Shown one piece after another: positions 1 through 6,847 of a DNA stretch of 13,683 nucleotides; within the stretch, counting starts at the first letter, position 1; each line of letters begins with the position of its first letter. Source of the DNA: Gp7-AA10 sp035636095 (GTDB taxonomy: Bacteria; Acidobacteriota; Thermoanaerobaculia; Gp7-AA8); assembly GCA_035636095.1 (NCBI GenBank), contig DASPZU010000019.1, forward strand, positions 1-13,683, given 5' to 3'. Below the pieces are notes generated by a model. It did not search any database. It was not told where the DNA came from and saw nothing but the letters and a program-made list of their open reading frames with translations. Made by a program: the position numbers and the translations under genes.

Positions 1-918
1 AGCGGCGAAGGTTGGGACGAGCTGAGTGCGATGATGTCCGCGCTGCGCGATCGCGGTGCGAAATGGTTCGGCTCATACGGCGCTGTACCGCCGTCATTCG
101 AGTATTTGCGCGAGCTGTGGCGGGGAGAGTTCTCGTATGACCCGAAACGCGCGTTGGCACAGCTTACCGTTCCCGTCCTCGCACTCGAAGGCGAGAATGA
201 TGTCTATAGTCCGCCCGCCGAGTCGCTCCGCGCGCTCGATTCGATGCTCGGTTCGCCCGACAAGACGCTGCGCATCATCCGGAATGCTACACACGATTTC
301 CATGTCAGCGGAGCACCTCTGCCGCTCGTCTCGGACGACTATCTCGGCACGATCCTGAGCTGGACCGCGGCACACGCAGGAATCACGACAACCGATCCAG
401 CTGTGAGCGATCACCGCATCGTGTCGCGCTCGCAGAAGGTGACGATCGATGTCGATCCATCGTTGAACTTTCTCGGCAGGATCGGCATCGACATCCGCGA
501 CGCGGCGCATGCCGAACGCATCATGTTCGCAAACGCCGACGCCGCCGGAAACGTCCGGCGACTCTGGATCGCGCAGTTCGAGAAGATGACCCCTCAACAT
601 CGCGGCGCATACGACGTGCACAATGACCATCCGGTCGTGATCGGGCCGTTCACCTTCAATCAATCGCAGGGCCGCTATTCATTCGCGGCGGCAATTGCTG
701 CAAAGCCGGGACTGGAAGCGGATCAGACGCGCGCTTTCCTCGCCCGGCACGGAATGAAGATCGAAGGCGACCTCGCGGTCGCGCGATTCGAGACGCTCAC
801 CGATCCATCCCGCCGCGCGGAGCTGATCATCTTCTATTGGGAGGATCTCGCCGGAAACAACGACTTCGCTACATTCGCCGAAAAGGCGAAGACAACGTTC
901 ACGATCCGCGGCGACTGA
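1..918 (+). CDS. Alpha/beta-hydrolase with extra C-terminal domain (5' end missing)
   Basis: The frame is open from the window edge to TGA at 916-918, leaving 305 visible residues; the start and nucleophile elbow lie outside. Visible residues 40-125 look like the last part of an alpha/beta-hydrolase fold. The strand 'VPVLALEGENDVYSPP' would carry the acidic catalytic residue (Asp67), and 'NATHDFH' the catalytic His (His98). The fold appears to end near 'ILSWTAAHAG'. About 170 residues follow that I do not recognise; they contain alternating hydrophobic stretches such as 'FLGRIGIDIRD' and 'AELIIFYWEDL', suggesting a folded beta-rich domain. The hydrolase assignment rests on motif order only, and the substrate is unknown. 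No downstream gene lies on the same strand before the tRNA genes. Confidence 0.7.
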   Translation, partial: SGEGWDELSAMMSALRDRGAKWFGSYGAVPPSFEYLRELWRGEFSYDPKRALAQLTVPVLALEGENDVYSPPAESLRALDSMLGSPDKTLRIIRNATHDFHVSGAPLPLVSDDYLGTILSWTAAHAGITTTDPAVSDHRIVSRSQKVTIDVDPSLNFLGRIGIDIRDAAHAERIMFANADAAGNVRRLWIAQFEKMTPQHRGAYDVHNDHPVVIGPFTFNQSQGRYSFAAAIAAKPGLEADQTRAFLARHGMKIEGDLAVARFETLTDPSRRAELIIFYWEDLAGNNDFATFAEKAKTTFTIRGD

Positions 919-1130
919 CGTCCGAACTATCTGTACTCGAACACGAGATTCCAGAAAAACGTGATCGTCAGCTTTCTCGGGGCTGAACAAGCACAACACG
1001 ACAGGCCGGATGTTGCGCATTTCGTGACCGAGCCAGCAGAACCATTCACGCCGTTGCGCCGTCGCGTGACCAGAACGCGACCCGGACCGAACAAACACTT
1101 TCGCGAATAGGTCGCCTAACAGTCGCAATG
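919..1130. other. Non-coding gap with no clear gene
   Basis: Between the hydrolase stop and the tRNA terminator I see no convincing gene. On the minus strand one frame ends at a TAG (927-929) after a protein-like tail 'KLTITFFWNLVFEYR', but it has no recognisable family and no plausible start with a ribosome site. It could be the decayed 3' end of a lost gene or chance. Confidence 0.4.
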
Positions 1131-1167
1131 AAAACGCCGCTCCGTTTTCGCCTAACGTGAGCGGCGT
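1131..1167 (-). terminator. Intrinsic terminator after the tRNA-Val pair
   Basis: Read on the minus strand, ACGCCGCTC pairs with GAGCGGCGT, and after a one-base bulge CGTT pairs with AACG, leaving a 7-base loop. The stem (about 13 bp) runs directly into TTTTCATT. It lies 16 bp past the 3' CCA of the downstream tRNA, where a terminator for the tRNA transcript is expected. Confidence 0.7.
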
Positions 1168-1182
1168 GAATCATTTGGGGAT

Positions 1183-1258
1183 TGGTAGGCGCTATCGGAC
1201 TCGAACCGATGACCCCCACCGTGTGAAGGTGATGCTCTACCAACTGAGCTAAGCGCCT
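1183..1258 (-). tRNA. tRNA-Val (anticodon CAC)
   Basis: The minus strand folds into a full cloverleaf of 76 nt including an encoded CCA. The acceptor stem is AGGCGCT/AGCGCCT and the D stem GCTC/GAGC. The anticodon stem is TCACC/GGTGG with loop TTCACAC, so the anticodon is CAC (valine, codon GUG). The variable loop has 5 nt and the T arm is ATCGG-TTCGAGT-CCGAT. The discriminator base is A. The gene is downstream of a second tRNA-Val, probably in the same transcript. Confidence 0.96.
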
Positions 1259-1264
1259 GCTTCT

Positions 1265-1378
1265 CTTCGTATAACGCCGCATCTGCTTCGTTGCGCTCGC
1301 TCGGGCTCCTCGACGTACTGGTCTCTACGCCTCGTCGCCCTCGCTTCGCGCGCCTCGCATCTGCGCCGTTCTACGAAG
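1265..1378. repeat. Inverted-end spacer element between the two tRNA-Val genes
   Basis: The spacer between the tRNAs is bounded by imperfect 22-bp inverted repeats at 1265-1286 and 1357-1378 (18 of 22 positions match; both outer ends read CTTCGTA inward). The interior is rich in CTCG-type motifs and has no gene. It could be a REP- or MITE-like insertion, or a structured processing spacer between tRNAs. No target duplication is obvious. Confidence 0.5.
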
Positions 1379-1397
1379 CCTCGACTTGCAAAGAACT

Positions 1398-1474
1398 TGG
1401 TAGGCTCTAGCGGACTCGAACCGCTGACCTCCACCGTGTCAAGGTGGCGCTCTAACCAACTGAGCTAAGAGCCT
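1398..1474 (-). tRNA. tRNA-Val (anticodon GAC)
   Basis: The minus strand gives a 77-nt cloverleaf with encoded CCA. The acceptor stem is AGGCTCT/AGAGCCT and the D stem GCTC/GAGC. The anticodon stem is CCACC/GGTGG with loop TTGACAC, so the anticodon is GAC (valine, codons GUC/GUU). The T arm is AGCGG-TTCGAGT-CCGCT and the discriminator A. It lies first in the minus-strand tRNA pair. Together with the CAC tRNA it covers three of the four valine codons. Confidence 0.96.
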
Positions 1475-1529
1475 GTCGGGATCGTTCTCAACGAGCCATT
1501 CCCACGCGCTATTTCCGCGGCGGGCCGCT

Positions 1530-1536
1530 TAGGATA
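1530..1536. promoter_or_regulatory. Candidate bidirectional -10 (TAGGATA)
   Basis: TAGGATA fits TANNNT on both strands: TAGGAT forward, with 7 nt to the ATG of the MBL-fold gene, and TATCCT reverse, 57 nt upstream of the first tRNA-Val. I see no convincing -35 hexamer on either side. The forward spacing would place the transcription start at or next to the ATG. Confidence 0.4.
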
Positions 1537-1542
1537 TACCGG

Positions 1543-2565
1543 ATGCACCGCCCGACGAAAACGATCGCGATGGCCGCCGCGGCCATCGCTGCAGCCACCG
1601 GAATCGAGCGCCGCTTTTTCGCCGCCCCCCGCTACCGCGGTCCGATCAGCGATCACTTCGACGGCCGCCGTTTTCACAATCCCGGTCCGGGATGGCAGAG
1701 CGAACGCGCATTTCTGAAATGGCAATTCAATCGCCGGCGTGGCTACTGGCCACGCTGGATGGACGCGCCGTACGGCCCGCCGCCGCCGAAGCGTGTCGGC
1801 GACGGCCAGCTCCGCGTCACGTTCGTCAATCATGCGACCACGCTCATTCAAATTGATGGGATGAACATCCTCACCGATCCGGTGTGGTCCGAGCGCGTTT
1901 CGCCGTTCGGCTTTGCCGGCCCAAAACGTCATCGAGCGCCGGGAATTCGCTTCCAGGACCTTCCGCCCATCGACATCGTTCTGGTCAGCCACAATCATTA
2001 CGATCATCTCGACGTGGCGACGCTGCAGCGTCTGGCCGGCTCGAAGATCATCACTCCCCTCGGCAACGCAGCCTTGATGAAGCGTCACGGCATCGTGGCC
2101 TCGGAGCTGGACTGGTGGCAAAGCGAGGGTCCGATCACTGTCGTTCCGGCACAACATTTTTCCGCGCGCGGCATGTCGGATCGGAATCGAAATCTGTGGG
2201 GTGGATTCATGATCGCGTCGCGCTCCGGCAACGTCTATTTCGCGGGCGACACGGGATGGGGAAATCACTTCGAGGAGATCGCGCGGCGCTGCCAGCCCAT
2301 TCGCGTCGCGCTTCTTCCGATCGGAGCGTACCTGCCGCGATGGTTCATGCGTTACGCACACATCGAACCGGCCGAGGCCGTGCGCGCGCATTTCGTTTTA
2401 CGAGCACAGACCAGCATCGCGATCCATTTCGGTTCGTTCGAGCTCGGCGACGACGGACAATTCGAGCCGGTCCGCGATCTCGAACGCGCCATCGTCGCCA
2501 ACAACGACCCGCGGTTCTGGATCCTCGATCACGGTGAAGGACGGGACATTCCGCCGTGCGATTGA
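1543..2565 (+). CDS. MBL-fold metal-dependent hydrolase, NAPE-PLD/UlaG-like
   Basis: A 340-residue metallo-beta-lactamase-fold hydrolase. Metal-binding elements appear in the expected order: 'SHNHYDHLD' (His150, His152, Asp154, His155), 'PAQH' (His205), 'FAGDTG' (Asp236) and 'AIHFG' (His295). The order and spacing resemble bacterial relatives of N-acylphosphatidylethanolamine phospholipase D. Residues 8-20 are Ala-rich and hydrophobic and could be a signal or membrane anchor, so the enzyme may act at the membrane. The ATG has no clear Shine-Dalgarno but lies 7 nt after TAGGAT, compatible with a leaderless message. The 3' end overlaps the next gene by 10 bp, indicating co-translation. A phospholipid substrate is an inference from family likeness. 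Confidence 0.85.
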   Translation: MHRPTKTIAMAAAAIAAATGIERRFFAAPRYRGPISDHFDGRRFHNPGPGWQSERAFLKWQFNRRRGYWPRWMDAPYGPPPPKRVGDGQLRVTFVNHATTLIQIDGMNILTDPVWSERVSPFGFAGPKRHRAPGIRFQDLPPIDIVLVSHNHYDHLDVATLQRLAGSKIITPLGNAALMKRHGIVASELDWWQSEGPITVVPAQHFSARGMSDRNRNLWGGFMIASRSGNVYFAGDTGWGNHFEEIARRCQPIRVALLPIGAYLPRWFMRYAHIEPAEAVRAHFVLRAQTSIAIHFGSFELGDDGQFEPVRDLERAIVANNDPRFWILDHGEGRDIPPCD

Positions 2566-2924
2566 TCGGCGCGTGGTCGCACGCCATCATCGATTACGCG
2601 CTGGTCACCTTCATGTTCATCGGCCCATCGATCGCCGGCTTTGCCGGACCACAGGCGACCATGGCGTACACCCTCGGCTGGACGCTGTTGGCTCTCTCGC
2701 TTCTCACGCGCTACCCACTCGGCCTCTTACGCGCCATCAGATTTCCGGTACATGGCGCGATGGAGGTGCTCATCGCCCTTCTGTTTCTCATCCTTCCGTG
2801 GCTCGCGAACTTTGCGAAAGGGATTCACTCGCGCAATTTCTATCTGTTGATCTCGATGGTGATGCTGGTGATCTCTTTCATGACCGATTTTCGCGGCCTC
2901 CGCCATGGCCATGCCGCAACGTAA
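2556..2924 (+). CDS. Small four-helix membrane protein
   Basis: A 122-residue hydrophobic protein with about four predicted membrane segments (residues 11-28, 36-53, 66-84 and 94-110) and an Arg/His-rich tail. Two similar elements, 'SHAIIDYAL' near the N-terminus and 'VHGAMEVLIALL' in the middle, suggest an internal repeat of two helix pairs, reminiscent of SPW-type small membrane proteins; I would not name it from that alone. GTG is chosen as start because it overlaps the MBL-fold stop by 10 bp and a purine-rich GAAGGACGGG run lies 11-20 nt upstream. It overlaps the following response regulator by 20 bp, so the three genes likely form one operon. Function unknown. Confidence 0.7.
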   Translation: MRLIGAWSHAIIDYALVTFMFIGPSIAGFAGPQATMAYTLGWTLLALSLLTRYPLGLLRAIRFPVHGAMEVLIALLFLILPWLANFAKGIHSRNFYLLISMVMLVISFMTDFRGLRHGHAAT

Positions 2925-3564
2925 GCGCATCCTGGTCGCAGACGATCAGGGCGTGAATCGGAAGCTGACCATGCGCCGCCTCGAGCAGCTGGGCTTCGAA
3001 GTCGACATCGTCGAAAACGGATTGCAAGTCATCGAAGCGGTGAATCGCACGGCGTACGATCTCGTCTTCATGGACTGCCACATGCCGCACCTGGACGGCT
3101 TCCGGGCTGCGGAGTGGATTCGGCAGCTGGAAGGACCGCGGCGACGCACGCCCATCGTGGCCTTCACCGCCAGCGCCGGCGCGACCGATCGACAGCGATG
3201 TCTGTCGGCGGGCATGGACGATTTCGTCAGCAAACCCATTGAGGAGTCGGAACTGTTGCGCGTCGTTGCGCGATGGCTGGGGTCGGCTGAAGCCGGTGCT
3301 CCGCACATCGATCGCGAAGAATTGATCGAGATTTTTCTCGCCGACGCGCCCACGCACATCGACGCCATTCGCGATTCTCTTCGAACGCAAAACGCAACGC
3401 AGGTTGCGGAAGCCGCGCACGCCCTGAAAAGCGGGTCTGGAAATGTCGGTGCCAAGCGCATCTACGAGTTGTGTGAGGAACTGGAGACGAACGCCGACGA
3501 TCCGACCATGGCCGCAAAGATTTTCGATCAGCTCGAAACAGAATTTCGCAACTGGCGATCGTGA
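2905..3564 (+). CDS. Receiver-HPt phosphorelay protein
   Basis: A 219-residue two-domain signalling protein. Residues 7-125 are a CheY-like receiver: acidic pair Asp13-Asp14, phosphoacceptor Asp57 in 'DLVFMDCHMPHLDG', Thr88 in 'AFTAS' and Lys110 in 'SKPI'. Residues 135-217 are an HPt domain with 'AHALKSGSGNVGA', where His172 is the expected phospho-histidine. There is no DNA-binding or enzymatic output domain, so it should relay phosphate between a kinase and another receiver. No partner histidine kinase lies in the window. The start overlaps the membrane protein gene; ATG at 2911 is an equally possible start. The 3' end overlaps convergently by 37 bp with the YjdF-like gene. Confidence 0.9.
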   Translation: MAMPQRKRILVADDQGVNRKLTMRRLEQLGFEVDIVENGLQVIEAVNRTAYDLVFMDCHMPHLDGFRAAEWIRQLEGPRRRTPIVAFTASAGATDRQRCLSAGMDDFVSKPIEESELLRVVARWLGSAEAGAPHIDREELIEIFLADAPTHIDAIRDSLRTQNATQVAEAAHALKSGSGNVGAKRIYELCEELETNADDPTMAAKIFDQLETEFRNWRS

Positions 3565-4136
3565 ATCCGGCCGAGTAGCAGCGGCGCCAGCAGCGCGCCC
3601 ACCAGCGCCGTCGCCATGTCTTCCTGCGTGTCCCACACGTCGCCCTGCGTGCCCAAGAATGCATCGCCTTTTGATCCAGTGGCGACTGACACTCGCCATT
3701 CCATCAATTCATAAGCGGCGCTGATGGCCAGGCAAATCGACACCACGATGAAATAAAGCCAGCCGCGGCTTCGCACGACATTCTTTCGAATCAGAATCTC
3801 GCGCGCGATGATCGCAGGCACGAAACCCTGCGCGAAGTGGCCGATGCGATCGAAATCATTGCGCGCGATATCGAACATCCTCTCCATCCAGAACCCCAGC
3901 GGCACTTCGGCGTAGGTGTAGTGTCCGCCGATCATCAGGATCGCTGCGTGAATCATCAACAGCGAATAGAGCAGCGGCGTGAGTGGAAATCGCCGGTAGG
4001 TCGCCACCAGGATCGCGAAGCCGAGGATGGCCGGAAAGACTTCCAGGAACCAGGTGAAGTAATCGTGAGGCCGGATCAGCGACCAGACGAACAGTGCGCC
4101 GAGGGCGATGAGGAGCGCGGTGTTCGTGCGCGTCAT
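3528..4136 (-). CDS. YjdF/DUF2238-family inner membrane protein
   Basis: A 202-residue multi-spanning membrane protein with five or six hydrophobic segments. It contains the landmarks of the DUF2238 (YjdF) family: 'GGHYTYAEVP' near residue 70, 'NDFDRIGHFAQG' near 93-104, 'YELMEW' at 142-147 and 'GDVWDTQEDM' at 165-174. Length matches the family. The biochemical role of the family is not established. It is the third gene of a minus-strand run (VWFA-related, DUF6496, YjdF) with gaps of 37 and 23 bp, suggesting a shared transcript. Its last 37 bp overlap the end of the receiver-HPt gene on the other strand. Confidence 0.88.
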   Translation of the reverse strand: MTRTNTALLIALGALFVWSLIRPHDYFTWFLEVFPAILGFAILVATYRRFPLTPLLYSLLMIHAAILMIGGHYTYAEVPLGFWMERMFDIARNDFDRIGHFAQGFVPAIIAREILIRKNVVRSRGWLYFIVVSICLAISAAYELMEWRVSVATGSKGDAFLGTQGDVWDTQEDMATALVGALLAPLLLGRIHDRQLRNSVSS

Positions 4137-4159
4137 GCGCGCGCAAGTATGACAGGGCG

Positions 4160-4354
4160 CTATTTCTTCTTCGAAGCGCCCTTCTTGCGCGGAACTTTCG
4201 CGCCCGAGCGTCGCGCTTCGGAGAGTCCGATCGCGATCGCTTGCTTGCGGCTGGTCACTTTCTTTCCCGATCGACCGGAGCGCAGCTTGCCTTTTTTTCG
4301 CTCGAGCATCGCGCGCTCGACTTTCTCGCCTGCCTTCTTCCCGTACTTCGCCAT
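4160..4354 (-). CDS. Small basic DUF6496-family protein
   Basis: A 64-residue, very Lys/Arg-rich protein starting 'MAKYGKKAGEKVERAM', with central 'SRKQAIAIGLSEARRSGAKV' and a lysine-rich tail 'KKGASKKK'. This layout matches the small DUF6496 proteins. A start 9 codons upstream is possible, but ATG at 4354 is preferred because AGGAGG lies 5 nt before it. The composition suggests nucleic-acid binding, which is inference. It lies between the VWFA-related and YjdF genes on the same strand. Confidence 0.8.
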   Translation of the reverse strand: MAKYGKKAGEKVERAMLERKKGKLRSGRSGKKVTSRKQAIAIGLSEARRSGAKVPRKKGASKKK

Positions 4355-4359
4355 CGCGG

Positions 4360-4365
4360 CCTCCT
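4360..4365 (-). promoter_or_regulatory. Strong Shine-Dalgarno for the DUF6496 gene
   Basis: AGGAGG on the minus strand, 5 nt before the ATG, fixes the start of the small basic protein. It contrasts with the adjacent VWFA-related and M64 genes, which show no ribosome-binding site. Confidence 0.75.
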
Positions 4366-4391
4366 GCGCGACAAAGTGCAAGCTCCGCGCC

Positions 4392-5417
4392 TCAGTCGCG
4401 ATCGACGTACGTGCTGCGCGCCATCACTTCCGCGCCGCGGCGATCGACGTCGACTTCGATGGTGTGCAAGCCGCGAATCTTGGTGTCAGGCTTTCGCACT
4501 TCCAGCTCGTAGTGACCGGCAAGAGTCTTGTGCAGTCGCTCGATGGCAATGTTGGGAAATCGAAATGTCGAGGCGTAGAAACCGCCGGTGTCGCCCGAGA
4601 CTTGTCCCAGTCCGACCGAAAGCGAATGCGCGTCGGCCTGCGTGAAGTCGAGCGAGAAGACGCTCACGCGCGCCCCTTCCAGCGCCTGACGCGCGGCGGG
4701 ATACGACCGCTCCATCCACACCCGCCCGCCATGCAATGTTCCGAGTCCCCATCCGAAGAGAATCAGCGACTTCGGTCCGGGGATCGGTCGCAGGGCATTG
4801 CCGATGATGAGGAGCGCCTCCGACGAGTCTCGGGCGTCCTTCATGACCTGTGGATCGAGGCGCGAACGCAGCGACGGCATCGGCACGATGTGGGGCGTGT
4901 TCGGATCATTGATCAGAATCGCGTCGTGCATCGCGGCCGCGATCTCGGATCTCTTGTCTGTGAAATCGAGGCGGAATTTCAGATGCGAGTCGAAGGAGAG
5001 GACCGCCACCCGATCGTCGGGCTCGAGAAAATCGAGAAACGCATCGATCCTCTGCAGAATGTCCATTTGTCCGGTCACTCGCGCGGTATTGCGGGCGAAA
5101 TCCGTTTGAAAAAAGAAAATGAAGAGGCGGCCGCGCGGCGCCGGCACGCTCAGCGTGGTGTTGACTTCCGGCTGGGGCTTGTCCATTTCGGCGAGCTCGC
5201 GCTCGGCGGCGGTCTCGGGAATCCAGTCGACCGACTCCACCATCGCGGCTTTGCCGTCGACGCGCACGCGAAAGTCGGCCGGCTTCAGACCGGTGATCGG
5301 ATTGCCGTGCGAATCGGTCACGCGCGCGTCGATGAGGATGCGCTCGACGGTGATCCGCTCCTGGTACTGCTGCTCGGGTGCGGCAAGCGCGAGCAGGGCC
5401 ATCAGAACGAAGGGCAT
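4392..5417 (-). CDS. Secreted VWFA-related protein (Acidobacterial type)
   Basis: A 341-residue protein with a short hydrophobic N-terminus (residues 1-13, 'MPFVLMALLALAA'), likely a signal peptide. Next comes a module near 28-56 with 'DSHGNPITGLKPADFRV', the hallmark opening of the VWFA-related proteins abundant in Acidobacteriota. The region from about 97 to 300 fits a von Willebrand factor A fold: a hydrophobic strand 'RLFIFFFQTD', 'DRVAVLSFDS', 'KSLILFGWG' and 'VSVFSLD'. The metal-binding DxSxS motif is not intact at the first strand (FQTDFARN), so metal binding is uncertain. The ATG lies 7 nt after TAAACT with no ribosome site, a leaderless pattern. It diverges from the M64 peptidase with only 23 bp between. 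Role unknown; adhesion or complex assembly outside the membrane is an inference. Confidence 0.85.
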   Translation of the reverse strand: MPFVLMALLALAAPEQQYQERITVERILIDARVTDSHGNPITGLKPADFRVRVDGKAAMVESVDWIPETAAERELAEMDKPQPEVNTTLSVPAPRGRLFIFFFQTDFARNTARVTGQMDILQRIDAFLDFLEPDDRVAVLSFDSHLKFRLDFTDKRSEIAAAMHDAILINDPNTPHIVPMPSLRSRLDPQVMKDARDSSEALLIIGNALRPIPGPKSLILFGWGLGTLHGGRVWMERSYPAARQALEGARVSVFSLDFTQADAHSLSVGLGQVSGDTGGFYASTFRFPNIAIERLHKTLAGHYELEVRKPDTKIRGLHTIEVDVDRRGAEVMARSTYVDRD

Positions 5418-5424
5418 CGATCCA

Positions 5425-5434
5425 AGTTTACAAT
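5425..5434. promoter_or_regulatory. Overlapping divergent -10 boxes for VWFA-related and M64 genes
   Basis: The 23-bp gap between the two divergent start codons contains TAAACT on the minus strand (5430-5425, 7 nt before the ATG at 5417) and TACAAT on the plus strand (5429-5434, 6 nt before the ATG at 5441). They share two bases. There is no room for a leader or ribosome site on either side, so both genes would be leaderless. No clear -35 is visible. Confidence 0.45.
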
Positions 5435-5440
5435 CCGCGC

Positions 5441-6847
5441 ATGCGGATGGTGATGCTGGTTTTCCTCTTCGTGACCAATGCGTTTGCGGCGCGCTTCGAC
5501 GACTTCTTCCTCGACAAGACCATGCGCGTCAATTACTTTCACAGCTGGAAGAGCGGCCAGGAGACCATCGCGCTGTCGTCGGTGGTCTCCGATGGCCGCT
5601 GGCCGGGCAGCCGCACCCGCCTCATCGACACCCTGAACCTCGGCAACTACTTCTTCGAGGTCATCGATCGCGAGACCAATCAGGTCATCTATTCGCGGGG
5701 ATTCGCGTCTGTCTTCGGCGAGTGGGTCACCACCGACGAAGCGAAAGATCGCGCCGGCACGTTCGAGGAATCGGTGCGCTTTCCGTGGCCGAAGAAAGCG
5801 GTGCAACTCGTCATCAAGAAACGCGACAAGGAAAACGCGTTTCAGGAGATCTTCTCCATGCTCATCGATCCCAATTCGCGATTCGTGAATCCGGCCGATC
5901 GCGAGCCGGCCGGCAAAGTGTGGAGCGTCATCGAGAACGGCCCGCCGTCGGCGAAAGTCGACATCCTGGTCATCGGCGAGGGCTACACCGAAGCGGAGCT
6001 GCCGAAGTTCCATCGCGACGTGCAGCGCATGATCGGCAAACTCTTCGAGACCGAGCCGTTCAAGAGCCGCAAGAGCGATTTCAATGTTCGCGCTCTCGAC
6101 CTGATCGAGCCGCACAGCGGAGTGCATCGTCCGCGCACCAACGACAACCGGCGGACCGCGACCGGGGTGCAGTACAACATCTTCGATTCCGAGCGCTACG
6201 TGCTGACCTTCGACGATCACCGCATGCGCGACATCGCCGCATCGGCGCCCTACGACTTCCTCGAGATTCTGGTGAATGAGAAGCAGTACGGCGGCGGCGG
6301 TATCTTCAACGATCAGGCCACCGCCTGCGTTGATAGTGCATTTTCAGAATATATTTTCGTACATGAATTTGGTCATCATTTCGCGGCCCTGGCCGATGAG
6401 TACTACACCTCGCCCGTCTCATACGAGACCACCGGCGGCACGGAGCACCCCGAACCGTGGGAGCCGAATGTGACCGCCAACGGCGGGCATCCGAAGTGGA
6501 CGACCGATCCCGATGTCCCGCTGCCGACGCCGTGGGAGAAGGACGAATTCGAAAAGCACAGCCGGGCCTATCAGGCCGAGCGTGCGCGCATCCGCGCCAG
6601 CAACGCGCCGGAAAGCGTGATGGACAAGTTGTTCACCGACGAGCGGGCCTGGGAAACCAAATTCCTGGCATCGCAAAAGTATGCCGGGAAAATCGGCGCG
6701 TTCGAGGGAGCGGAATACGAGCCGCGCGGACTCTATCGCCCGGAGGTCGATTGCATCATGTTCACGCGCGACGAGGTCGGATTCTGTCGCGTGTGCCGCA
6801 AAGCGATCGAGAGGATCATCGACGCCTACTCGGGGTCAGGTCTTTGA
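5441..6847 (+). CDS. Secreted M64-family (IgA-type) zinc metallopeptidase
   Basis: A 468-residue protein with signal peptide 'MRMVMLVFLFVTNAFA' and probable cleavage after AFA (residue 16). The N-terminal half (residues 17-165) fits the beta-rich domain that precedes the catalytic domain in M64 peptidases. The catalytic part includes 'DILVIGEGYTEAEL' (174-187) and the zinc site 'VHEFGHHFAALADEY' (His308, Glu309, His312, Asp319). The C-terminus has a paired-Cys segment (Cys438, Cys449, Cys452). ATG at 5441 gives the cleanest signal peptide; ATG at 5447 is possible. The gene ends inside the left inverted repeat of the 220-bp element, which encodes its last residues (SGSGL) and stop. An AT-rich patch (6331-6380) covers the zinc-site approach. 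Confidence 0.9.
   Translation: MRMVMLVFLFVTNAFAARFDDFFLDKTMRVNYFHSWKSGQETIALSSVVSDGRWPGSRTRLIDTLNLGNYFFEVIDRETNQVIYSRGFASVFGEWVTTDEAKDRAGTFEESVRFPWPKKAVQLVIKKRDKENAFQEIFSMLIDPNSRFVNPADREPAGKVWSVIENGPPSAKVDILVIGEGYTEAELPKFHRDVQRMIGKLFETEPFKSRKSDFNVRALDLIEPHSGVHRPRTNDNRRTATGVQYNIFDSERYVLTFDDHRMRDIAASAPYDFLEILVNEKQYGGGGIFNDQATACVDSAFSEYIFVHEFGHHFAALADEYYTSPVSYETTGGTEHPEPWEPNVTANGGHPKWTTDPDVPLPTPWEKDEFEKHSRAYQAERARIRASNAPESVMDKLFTDERAWETKFLASQKYAGKIGAFEGAEYEPRGLYRPEVDCIMFTRDEVGFCRVCRKAIERIIDAYSGSGL

Noticed and set aside
679..1128. Minus-strand open frame across the hydrolase 3' end and the gap
   Set aside because: Mostly antisense to a real gene, no family resemblance, no ribosome site.
1249..1434. 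Minus-strand frame spanning the tRNA-Val genes
   Set aside because: It is a translation of tRNA genes and their spacer.
3837..5453. A 538-codon open frame on the plus strand across the YjdF, DUF6496 and VWFA-related genes
   Set aside because: It is antisense to three well-supported minus-strand genes, is rich in Arg/His with no recognisable domain, and reflects the codon bias of the GC-rich opposite strand.
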